Shown: piece after piece, positions 36,488-46,515 of the stretch
Position numbering within the stretch: the first letter of the stretch is position 1
Layout: each line of letters opens with the position of its first letter
NCBI RefSeq assembly: GCF_901000735.1
Contig: NC_081544.1
Span: 19,359,358 to 19,423,357, forward strand
Length of the DNA: 64,000 nt
Origin: Corylus avellana
Lineage: Eukaryota; Streptophyta; Magnoliopsida; Fagales; Betulaceae
Reading direction: 5' to 3'
The notes under the pieces: model-generated
What the model saw: the letters and a program-made list of their open reading frames with translations, nothing else
Told to the model about the DNA's origin: nothing
Databases searched by the model: none
Position numbers and translations under genes: made by a program

Positions 36488-38578
36488 TGTAGTGCTCAAA
36501 TAATTAACTAGGCTTAGGTAGCTTAGTTAGAGGGTTAATTTAGACTTTTGGTCACTAGGAATACTTGGAAGGGCATTTTGGAAATTTTGGACTTTTTGAC
36601 CGAACGTTCACAAGGGGACCACGTGAACGTATGCCTGCCAACATGACACGAAAGTACGCCTGGCGACTGGCCGAACATTTGTTGACTTTTGGTTGACCAC
36701 TAGATAATGCTCGAACGTACGATATAGCCTTTAGATCACTGAGTAAACAATACGCGAACGTTTGCCCATATAGTACCGAACGTTCGCTTCTTTTCAGAAC
36801 AGCCTCTACAGCACCCATAGCTTTTCCCACCTATAAATACTAACCCTTACCCATTTTCACCCTTGTGCCTTCTAGAGACCTTGTGTGAGTGTTTTTGTGA
36901 GTTTTGGTTGTTCTTGAAGAAGGAGAAGTTCTTGGAGGTCTTGCTTCAAGGAGGTAATCTTCAACTCTTAAGTTTCTCTTTATAGTCGTTATATTGCTTT
37001 TCTAGATTAGCTTAGTTGTTGATTTGGACTTTTAACTAGGTTATATCTTGAATCTTGATTTAAGCTCGGGTTAGTATTTTATTCTAGTTGAATGCATTTT
37101 CTTATGCATGGACACATTGCTTTAGGATAAGAGGTGCTAGAAATCCTTTTGATAGCCCCAAGACCAGTTCCGAAGGTTTAGGAGGACGTGTAGACCAAAT
37201 GAGGTTCCACCTGAATCTTCTGGTCGAACAATCGGCCAGGGGACCGAACGCTCACCCAGAAGCGGCCAGGGGAACACCACTTGGTTCAGTCGTTCCGTAG
37301 CTTTTGTTTTCACGTCTTAGGTTCATTCTAGTTTGGACTTAAGTCTAATGTTAGGTTTTCCATAGATTTGGAGAACCCAGAACATTTGGAGGACTTTTCA
37401 AAGGATTTGTACGACCTAGGTGAGTTTTAACTCACATAATGATCGCCATTTATTTTCCTGCGTTGCGCGACTATTTTGTGTACTAAAACATGTATATTTA
37501 CAACTCTCACAATATACACTTTGCTGCACCATGAACTCTATCATTTGTGAAAATATGTTATTTAATAAGATTACGACAATGAGATTTATAAAAGCATGCA
37601 TGTAAAATACAGTTAAGACTAACTATATCGTAAGACATGATACACCGATACGTGCGGGATAACGGCCATGGACTTACTATACATGTTAACTTTATGGTCA
37701 AATGTGTGTTATATGGGCTTTGGATCCAATGGTTATTTGTGACCAGAGCAACTATTGCCTAATGGTTGGTTACTACAGGACGTACATTATTAGTAGCATG
37801 GGCCACCCGAGGTTGGACTCAATCGGGTTGCTAGTGTTATGGATGGTAGCGTACAATGGTCGGGGCACCAACATTGTATTATAAGTCCCTCGGGACAGCG
37901 CTAATCCTGCTGAGAACGTGTAATATCTTGGGTAGACTATATCTATATCGTATTTATGGATAACTGACATACCTAAAATGTTGCATTCTTTACCAAACGG
38001 AGTTCATCAATAAAATTGCATGGGTATTGTGTGTGTTACCTTTCACTAAGCCTTTGGACTTACCCATTTTTATTTTTCCTTTCATTATGTATAAATTGTG
38101 CGGTTTAGCTAGCATATAGGGAGATACCTTCGGACCGGATCTTGGTGATTGCTCAGGACTTGATCCAAGTCATTTTTTGAAGATATGGACTCGGTGTGGC
38201 TAAAGTCCATGTAGGACGATGGAGGAACTATCTGGGTAGAGATGATAGAGATAGTGATCATGTTTGCACTACTTAAGATTAAGCGTTAATCTTATTATCT
38301 TAAATATTAAAAAAAGTGTTGGGTTGTAATATTTTGATGATCGGTCTTTGACTATACATTTGATGACCTATTAATGATATGATGCTTTATCTTTACTTTG
38401 GTGATTGTACTTGTGATATTTAGTTATTGCTTTCTATTTTTGTAGTTTTAAAGTCTTCCGTTGTATTCTCCTGTTTATGAGAGATGTTGATCCCTGAGTC
38501 TTGTCTTGTGAGGGATGTAGACTGGGAGATAAATCATGGAGTTAATTACTAGTTAATTAATTTACACGGGGTGTTACA
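36488..38578 (+). mobile_element. Solo LTR (copy B), 2.09 kb
   Basis: Begins TGTAGTGCTC and ends GGGGTGTTACA, at the constant 6784-bp offset from copy A and of the same length. It differs from copy A only at scattered sites in its first 320 bp; the remainder looks identical. Confidence 0.8.
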
Positions 38579-40396
38579 GGAAGCATTCCCGCTGTTACTC
38601 CTTTTCTTTCTTCTATGAAATTAAGTAGTGGCAAAGACCCTCTTTTGTAATTCAATTTTCCCGTTTCTCCTTTATTTGAATAGAAACAAAAATATATATA
38701 TTTTTCATTTTAAACCATACATTGAAGAATAATGTTAATTTAATTATACAACTCTCATATAACTTGATGATATGGTAGTGTAAATTAATTATTGAATCTT
38801 CTAAGAAAAAAAGAACTTATTTTTTACAATGGCCTAGGAAAAAACACTAGCTACATCTATAGTATGACCCCAAAAGAACTTAGCCAATTTGAAGTTTTTC
38901 TAGAATTTCTTATAAAGTCAAATTTCATATAGTAACTAGGTAACGTGGGACTTATAACTTATAACTATTTCTATAAATCATCCACTCTATATGAGCTACT
39001 CTTTATCTTCTCAATTAGTCATTTTGGGGTGATAGCATATATGTAGTTAACGCTTTTCTTAAGGTTATTAGAAATAGTATCAGAGCCAGCTAGAAACGTC
39101 AGGCCATATGGTATTGGAACACTGCATGACATGGCCCTGGCGAGGATATCAGAAGTTTAAGCAGTGGAGTTTGTAACATTCCGACCTCATATTGAAAAGA
39201 TGATGAATAGTCTATTCCTTTTGATCTGATAGTACATATGTGACTAGCCATTTTTCTTGGCTCATTACATCATCTCACTGAGAACCTTAGGACTAAGCAA
39301 GTGCAATTTACAAAAAAAAAAGAAAAAAAGAAAAAAAAGCAGTTGTTTTAGGATTTCTCACATGAACATTAAACTCAAAAAAAATGAGAAGAACTAAAAT
39401 AAAAAGAACCTCACTACTGCCCCGGAAATGATTACTACTTGGAAAGTAATTCAAAGTGTATAAAAGAAAAGAAAGGCATGTGTATGGGAGGAAATGATTT
39501 CCATATCCATTATAGATGGCACAGGACAAAGGGTGACGAATAGTAGTACAGAAATTTGACATGGAACCCTAAATGATTATAGATCCCCTTCTTTTTTCAT
39601 TTTTGCTTAACAAGGAAGAAAGTGGGGGATGACTCGAATGATGAACTCATATTTAAGACCCCATCTAATTATTAATTTGGTCCAAAATCTTGACACCATA
39701 CCATACTGGGAATGGCTTTTTTTACTGCTTAGTAATTACAATATCTTTAATGAATATCAAGATAATCTTCTATTTAAGCTTGTTCTAATGACTGATTAAT
39801 GGCCGCCTTTGTTAGATGGGACTAGGATCTTTTCCAGTTTAAATGAACGAGAGAGTATTCGGTCCTTTATATTATCACAAGGACAAAATTGTCAAAAAAT
39901 ATATCAAATGACAATTATGTCTTTGTGATATAAAGAACTAGACTAAACTGGAGATGATCTATTTGCTATTAGATGGCGAGCTACAAAATTGGCTTCCCTT
40001 TTGATGTGCCTCACAGACCATGAATGGAGACTACTTAGCACAATCTTCACATTATCAATAAATTGTCCATACCGACGGATTAGGCTTTGCTGTAATTTTT
40101 CAAAAGTTCAGATTTAGTTTCAAGTGTTTCATAAAAAAGAGATATAAGTAAAATTAAATCTCTGGATCCTTAAAAAATTACAGCCGGTGCTGTAACCATT
40201 TTTTTTTTTCATTAACCTTTTTATTTATTTATTTATTTTCATGCCAATCATTCAATCAAAGACCATATATTTTTTTTTCATTAACCTTTTTTTTTTTTTT
40301 TTTTTCATACCAATCATTCAATCAAAGAATACTGTTCAACAGACCTTAAAATTAACTTTCCTCACAAATTTTTTTTTTTTTAAAAAAAAGAAAAAA

Positions 40397-40496
40397 NNNN
40401 NNNNNNNNNNNNNNNNNNNNNNNNNNNNNNNNNNNNNNNNNNNNNNNNNNNNNNNNNNNNNNNNNNNNNNNNNNNNNNNNNNNNNNNNNNNNNNNN
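40397..40496. other. Assembly gap (100 N)
   Basis: Exactly 100 N, preceded by an A/T homopolymer stretch at which the contig ends. Confidence 0.99.
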
Positions 40497-41030
40497 TATT
40501 GGTCCTACTTAAAAAAAAAATGTTTCTAAAACCAAATTCTCTTAATTTCAACTAAATAAAAATAGATATTGAATTAAAAAAGGTCAACACAATTTTGGTG
40601 GGGAGAGTAATTGATGAAGAAATGCTATAAATATATACGAACAGAAACAGACAGACCTGTAATCAAAATTGGCACGCAACAGATATGATGTGCCTTGCAC
40701 AATTAAATGTGAAAATTTATATTAAAGTTTTAGTTTAATTTATTAATTGTGGCACTTCCAATATTTGTTCAAAAGACATGGCTATTGATCGAGTCCCCCC
40801 TCTTGTGCCAAAAGAGTTTCTAGTGTTTATTATGAAACTTTACTTACTCTTTTAAATTATCATGCCATTTGTAACGTTCTTCCTAAATTTAAAAAATTTG
40901 AAATGTGGGATTTTAATTTTTTTAGCCACTTTTAGTTATCCCCTGAAGTTTAAAAATTTTCGTTTAACTTAAACGGCTAACGTGAAAAATGTCTGTTAAA
41001 AAAAAATAATAGTAAAAATTTGTAGCTAAT
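40497..41030. other. Gene-free stretch
   Basis: No gene or element recognised; AT-rich intergenic DNA up to the Cassandra LTR. Confidence 0.45.
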
Positions 41031-41257
41031 TGTAACACCATACCCAATGACATACAATATTGTCTACTTTTGGTTCCCCCGAATTAGACTTTCCAAGAAG
41101 TCACTCATCCTGGTACTATTATCGCAGAAACACGCTTAACTGCAAAGTTTTGATGGGTTCATGACTATCATGGCTTTAAAATACATTGTCATTAAGGATG
41201 TAAGTATACATACAAGCACATCTTCATCTCCATACCCAGACGATGTGGGACGCTACA
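41031..41257 (-). mobile_element. Solo LTR of a Cassandra TRIM retrotransposon
   Basis: On the minus strand it starts TGTAGCGTCCCACATCG and ends GGTATGGTGTTACA, both like known Cassandra LTR ends. The middle contains a 5S rRNA-derived segment, and 'agtagacaatattgt' matches the conserved post-5S part of Cassandra as I remember it. A perfect 5-bp target duplication CTAAT flanks it (41026-41030, 41258-41262). No second LTR or internal domain is adjacent, so it is a solo LTR of 227 bp. Confidence 0.9.
41088..41173 (-). ncRNA. 5S rRNA-derived segment inside the Cassandra LTR (decayed)
   Basis: Minus strand. 'cagttaagcgtgtttctgcg' corresponds to the 5S A-box region (agttaagcgtgcttgggcg) and 'ccaggatgagtgacttc' to the C box (ctaggatgggtgacctc). 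Several control-region bases have changed, so polymerase III activity is doubtful. This is not a functional 5S rRNA gene: the first third of 5S is missing or unrecognisable. Confidence 0.8.
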
Positions 41258-41486
41258 CTAATTTTTTTCCATTAAGAATGGATAAGTGATGTTTCCCCTA
41301 TTTCTAATGCATCAGGGATAGCTCATAGTCCGGTGACGACTGATCCAAGGGGGTAGGCTTAGTGACAAGGGGGATTATTTGTAAGTGGTTTGGTAAAGCC
41401 ATGAAGGAGAGGTTATAGGTTCTTTATGGATACGATGTTAAGAGGACGAGATTCAAGCCCAAGCTCGGGGCTAGGCTATGGATTGA
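41258..41486. other. Gene-free, unidentified low-copy sequence
   Basis: 'ggtgacgactgatccaaggg' to 'ttcaagcccaagctcgggg' reads like part of a retroposon, contiguous with the tandem repeat that follows, but no motif identifies it. Confidence 0.3.
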
Positions 41487-41780
41487 CTTGTCTTGAGAGA
41501 GCAGTTATTGATCTCCTGCATTATGAACCCGTCAAAACTCCTCTTGAATGGTATCCTTAAGGTTAAGTTGCTACTATAGTTACGTCCATGTAAGGAGTTT
41601 TAGCTTTTGGTTGCCCCCCAACCCTTTTTGCTTGTCTTGAGAGACCGGTTGCTGATCTCCTGCATTGTGGACCCAACAAAGCTCATCTTGAATGGTGTTC
41701 TTAATTACTAAGGTTAATATGTTACTATAGTTACGTCCATGTAGGGAGTTTTGGCTTTTAGTTGCCCCCAACCCATTTTG
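41487..41780. repeat. Two tandem units of about 144-150 bp
   Basis: Units start at 41487 and 41631 with 'cttgtcttgagaga'. Both go on through 'gatctcctgcatt', 'ctactatagttacgtccatg' (ttacta in unit 2) and end 'gttgcccccaaccc'. They differ by roughly 10-15 per cent, so the duplication is not recent. The unit looks like the end of a non-LTR element but lacks a diagnostic motif. Confidence 0.75.
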
Positions 41781-42807
41781 CTAAAAAAAGGAACATAAAA
41801 AAAATGTCATGGTCTGGTGCAAAATTGCTTGCTATCATTTGTTAAAGAGTATAATGGCCTCCTAGAGGCCATTTAAGTCACTTCCAGTTTAGATTGCTTT
41901 CAAAAGGTAATGAAGAGATGAAGAAGACTAGACTGCTCAGTCACCTCAGTTCCACTTTAAATTGCCAGAGGCTCCTAACAAGACAAGATTGCATGATCTT
42001 GCTTTGCTGATTTTCTTCCAACATAATGAATGATATTGGAACTGATGTGGCTCATCATTTTTGAGTAATTTGTTGTATTCTTTGGAGATTGAAACCCATT
42101 TCAATTATTGAAGTTTTTTTGTTTTTTTTTTGCGCACTAATAGTATTGTTTGTGAATGTTGAAGAACATCTTTGTCTGTTGGTTACTGATATGCATTCCA
42201 CGGCTGCCCTGAAGAGGCCATGGCCAGTGCACTGGGTAAAGAAGCAGCAAGAATGCAAGAGCAGTATTTTCACATATAATATACCATTTGGTCTAAAAGA
42301 ACCTTCCGAACTAGAAATTACTAGTTATTTGGTATTGAATTGTTAAGTGTGACTGAAATTACAAGGAATTGATATTGAAATTATTAAAAAGGATTGAAAT
42401 TACGAGTAAATGATGATGCCTAAAATCAATGCATCAACTTCATAAACGATAGCCTGATTAAGGATCTTAATGGCAATTTCACAACATAGTGAGCTTCTTG
42501 CTTGCCAAACCGAGTTTGCTATACAAAAATTACCAATTACAGAACTTGTATTGCCAAGAAGCGGCAACTGAGTTCTTAACACAATCGTTATACATGGAAA
42601 TGCATGACTTATATTGATATCATAAGATGGAAGTAACTCCAAATATCTCAAAATCCACATTTCGAAGTTGTAAAGCAAGAAGTGTACATTGTTAGGCAAT
42701 TGATGGAGCCACTTTCCACTTACTGGAGAAGCCATTCAGAAGCAGTGATCTTGCTGTCTAAGAATTTCAAGTTAAAATTGGAGTCTGAACTCCAACTGAC
42801 ATGTTCT

Positions 42808-45114
42808 TCACATCAGCAGGTCATCCAGAATTGGGGTACTGAACGGTAGCTTGATAACCCCAGAGGCCATAAGGAGAGACAAAGTCCAAATTGGTAGCAT
42901 CCATTGAAATACAAACATGAAAATCTTTTTCCCTGAAATAATGGGGAAATGTTAATATAAGGTCAATCACAAGACCCCCTATGTTGCTCAAACATGTTAA
43001 TTCCTATAATGATGAAGGCTGAGTTTGGAAAATCCCCCCTCTCCTTTTTCATTTCTCCCAAAAAATTCAAACTCCTTTCTTCACATCACCAAACAACTTT
43101 TTTTTTTTTTTTTCATAAAAAATTCAAAACTCTTTTCACATTTATATCATATCAATCAATTCTTATTACTATTCAAACAAAATAAAAATAAGAAAAAGCT
43201 TTCCCAAATATTTGGGATATTCTTCTGAATTTGTTGCGCTTTTTAATCTTTGTCTAAGGTGATCCTTTATTGTATACTGTTTGGACACTTGCACCTCACT
43301 TTGTGACCTTTATTTATTTATTTATTTTATTTTTATGTCGGGGAACCTCTTTAAGGCAGGACCCTTCGGACCCACCCCTGCAGAATAAACCTCAGTCACT
43401 TTGTGACCTTTATTAAATTGAAATTTCTTTATATTCTGCAACAAACTAGTCAGGAGATACAACATTTATCAAACAGCTTACAATATAGCCATGCACAATC
43501 ATTTAGGAAAACTGTTCTGTGGAGAAAAATGCATAAACCTTGACAATGCTTGTGCTCTTGCTGTTGTGAGCGCATTTATGAGTACTGAGTCTCATATTAA
43601 GAAAGTATAGAGAAAATGAGTAGTTAAATATACTTAATGGACCCAAGCCCATTAGTTTAGGTTTTTTCGCTGATTGGTGTTCAAATATGTATATTAATGT
43701 ACTATTTGTTTAAAACTCCCTAATCGTTTATCTCACCAACAAGTAGTATTAGAGCTATGGTTCGCTTCCTAGGAAAAATGTCTGGATGCGTCTGGTTTAG
43801 AGTTGCGTTTTGTGGCCTTCTAGCGCAATTCTCGATGCGAGACACTCTTAGAAATGTAAAAAGACTTACAAGCGAGTTACTTATTGTTATGTTGAGACCA
43901 GATCTCTCATTTCCTTTTCAATGTTAGCCTTTTGGATAAACTGGATGTCCATATGAGCAATAGAATGGCCAAGAGGTAACAAAATATGAACTTTTACTCG
44001 ATAACCTAAACCACAATCCTCACTAGAATATCAAGTTTAACTACAGAATCTGATAAAGGTCATACCAATTGTTGAGGAAGAATCAGGCATCAATAATTCA
44101 ACTGCTCATTCCAATCGCAGCGCAACAATATGAATTAGGTGTGCTTTTGAATATGGATTTTTGCAGAGTGTTATAGATAATAATGTTCCTTTAAACTCTG
44201 AACCTTCCTTGAGCTGCAAACTAATTTATTGACTCAAATAGCCTAAACAATTTAAATCTATGACCACCAAAACAAAGCTAAATCCGAACCCATCTATTAA
44301 AATACCTTTTCATTGCCAACAAATGGCAAAACCCATTAGAACTGAGCTCACAAAAACTCAAAAGAACAGTTCAATTATTCCTATTTTCTTTTATAACAAT
44401 ATTCACTAGCACAGTAAAGCTAAATCTATAAATCAAACAAGCATTAGACATCAAAAGATTATCCTGCTGAACTGAGCCACAAAGTTTTACTAACTAAAAT
44501 TTAAGTGGGTACTCTTATTTATTGAGTAAAAGATAATAAAAACTTCAAATAATAATAATGAAGTTGAATAATGATTACCAGAGGCTCGAAACCTGCTCTC
44601 GGTGGAAGTGACTAGCCACTCTCCCGTCTCACGGAGCTTCTTCTCGACCGGCCCTTCAAACTTTCCAGTAAAACTCATCGACATGAAGTCGAAGTTGGCC
44701 ACTTCTTCTTCCTTCAATTCACTGATTATTGCAAAAAAGAAACGTCAAATTTTCAGAACCACATAAACATTATATTACCTATTTACCTACATATAATCAA
44801 CAACAAAACTTCAAAAACAAACAACAATTTTGCTGGATTTGTGGAGAAGGAAGAAGTGGGACTGGGACATGCCTGGCATCAATGTCGCGGTACCTTCCGG
44901 CACCGATAGCTCTTTCTATTTCGGCGATGGAGGGCCGTTGTCGTTTGTTCTGCTGCTGCTGCTGCTTTTTTGGTAGAGACGTTATGGGTTTTGTTGTGTG
45001 CATGAGAGGTTTAATGGGATTTGTTTGGATCGTCGTCGGAGGAGGAGAGTCATTAGTGGGGAGAGAGGCAAGAGCTAGAGGTTTGGTTATGGAAACGCAG
45101 GATAAGCAATACAT
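42808..45114 (-). CDS. CRR3: Chloroplast NDH complex protein CRR3
   Basis: Exons 45114-44873, 44721-44579 and 42932-42808; 510 nt, 169 aa. Intron 1 has a GC donor (gccag|gcatgt) and a tcag acceptor in phase 2; a GT reading gives an immediate stop. Intron 2 (1.65 kb) is G|gtaatc...ttcag|GG. The start chosen gives MYCLSCVSITKP, a plausible transit peptide rich in S/T/K without acids; an upstream in-frame ATG at 45201 would add 29 residues. The body has the family block PSIAEIERAIGAGRYRD, then GPVEKKLRETGEWL and FRASG, and a C-terminal membrane span (about 132-152) followed by LPFSTPILDDLLM. CRR3 is needed to stabilise the thylakoid NAD(P)H dehydrogenase-like complex used in cyclic electron flow. 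Intron 2 holds a TRIM LTR remnant. The GC donor should be confirmed with transcripts. Confidence 0.88.
43575..43755 (+). mobile_element. TRIM/copia LTR remnant with primer binding site, in intron 2 of CRR3
   Basis: 'ctcatattaagaaagtatag' opens a stretch ending 'ctcaccaaca', followed by TAGTATTAGAGC at 43744-43755, two changes from the tRNA-Met primer-binding consensus TGGTATCAGAGC, and 'tatggttcgc'. This is the right end of an LTR plus the start of an internal domain. No other part was found. Confidence 0.55.
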
Positions 45115-45201
45115 GGTTTCTGTGTCCGCTACTTTCACTTGAGGCGTTGGACAATGGATTGGATATTGCTTCTCATTCTCCAACATAAACTGCCAAGCCA
45201 A

Positions 45202-45391
45202 AAAAAAAGCAGCTAATTGAAATGAAAATATCTTGCTTAGAAATTTTTTTAAAAGAGAAATCTATCTGAAAATAGAGCAATGTTAGAAACAAAACTCTTG
45301 TCCTCTCCTCAAGTAAAATGGATTTTAAAATTATCTTTTAATTTCCAATGACTCAAATTTTGATTCAATAGTAATTTTAAAAGTCTAATCA
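45202..45391. other. CRR3 upstream region with a MITE-like remnant
   Basis: 45277-45392 resembles the small MITE at 14717-14886 in plan ('gcaatgttagaaacaaaac...ggattttaaaattat...attttaaaagtc') but the right terminus is lost where the LINE follows. CRR3 promoter elements could not be identified. Confidence 0.35.
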
Positions 45392-45755
45392 CTTTTTTTT
45401 TTTTTTTTTTGAAAAATTTGAACTTTATTCATCTTCAAAAAAATAATATAGAGCGTGAAAACTCTAAACATATCAAGAGCATATAACTCTAAGAAACAAG
45501 AGCACTTTGTTCTAAAATTATAACGTCACAGATATCCTCCGGTATTTCTTCGATCCACGCCTTATCTATGACCTATTGCTTTGGCGAGTCCATGAGCCGC
45601 CCAATTTGCTTCTCTTTGAGTATGCCGAATTTGCCAGTGTCGTAACCTGTTTAACACCACTTTGACATCTGCAAGCACTTGCCCATATTTGTTCCAATTT
45701 TGATCATTTACATTGAGTGCCTTTGCAACCTTTAGTGGGACAAAAGATAAACAAA
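45392..45755 (-). pseudogene. 5'-truncated LINE (L1-type) RNase H fragment upstream of CRR3
   Basis: The minus-strand frame reads FVPLKVAKALNVNDQNWNKY, then LADVKVVLNRLRHWQIRHTQ and REANWAAHGLAKAIG, the RNase H end of L1 ORF2. A stop follows, then about 150 bp and a poly-A tail (T run at 45393-45410 on the plus strand). 'aaaagtct' occurs just outside both ends (45378-45385 and about 45752-45760), a possible target duplication. Confidence 0.8.
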
Positions 45756-45760
45756 AGTCT

Positions 45761-46515
45761 TCATTCTAGTATTACTCGTTGTCTCGAATCACATCTTACG
45801 TTTAAGAATGAGAGCTATAGATGCGTCTAACCTTTTTCTTTCTCACACTTATGTTATGTTAACTAACCGACATAACTTGTTTTAAGTGGCTTACATGTCA
45901 ACTAGTGTACAATAGTATGATATATGGACGTAACGAATAGACATCCTTCATCAAGTTTAAGGTTGAGTGGAGGAGGTTAAGGTCCTAACCTTTACCACGT
46001 AAGAGGCTATATAATGTGGATGAGGTGTTACTCCGTAAAAATATGTACTTTCCTAGGAACAAGATTTTTTTTTTTTTTTTTTGGCATCTTTAAAGATAAT
46101 GAGCGGAGCCTGCAGCCTAATTTGACTTGAAACGAAAAACAAATCAAGTCTAAACATAGTAAGAATTGACAAATTGAGAGCTCTTTCTTAATTCTCTGAG
46201 TGGTAGTGCATGGCCATTTTTAGTTGGTTGAGCAATTTGTCTAGTTAATTCCGTCAACAAATGAGACCTCAGCATGTTACCTAGCAAATCTATATTGAAA
46301 TTTTGAGAATAACAATGTCTAAGGTATGAGAAAGGCAAACTCTACAAGACAGTTTAGCATGTATTGAACTAAACAATATCACTATGATCTCCATGTAAAC
46401 TATCCAGTTGGTTTACTGAGTTGAGCAAAAAGGATATCAGTACAATTGCTCCTACAAAAATACGTATCTTTTTACCAACTTCTTGGTCTAATTGTAGCAT
46501 TTGCGTAGGGTAACA
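45761..46515. other. Intergenic region between CRR3 and the ARM-repeat gene
   Basis: No coding exon seen. A T run lies at 46066-46082. The part next to 46515 should contain the 3' UTR of the ARM-repeat gene. Confidence 0.5.

Larger units (their letters stand above)
33638..40321. repeat. Copy B of the 6.7 kb duplicated segment
   Basis: Same order of content as copy A at an offset of about 6823 bp on the left, settling to exactly 6784 bp from about 36480 on. The left 3.2 kb is diverged with indels; the right 3.5 kb appears identical. It goes on without interruption into 75 bp of new sequence (40322-40396) before the next gap. Confidence 0.95.

Noticed and set aside
41088..41173. A 5S rRNA gene on the minus strand
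   Set aside because: The similarity is confined to the internal control regions, with several changes, and lies within TG/CA ends and a 5-bp target duplication. It is part of a Cassandra LTR.
44729..45142. A 137-codon frame on the plus strand
   Set aside because: It is the antisense shadow of CRR3 exon 1, with a run from the CAG/CTG repeat.
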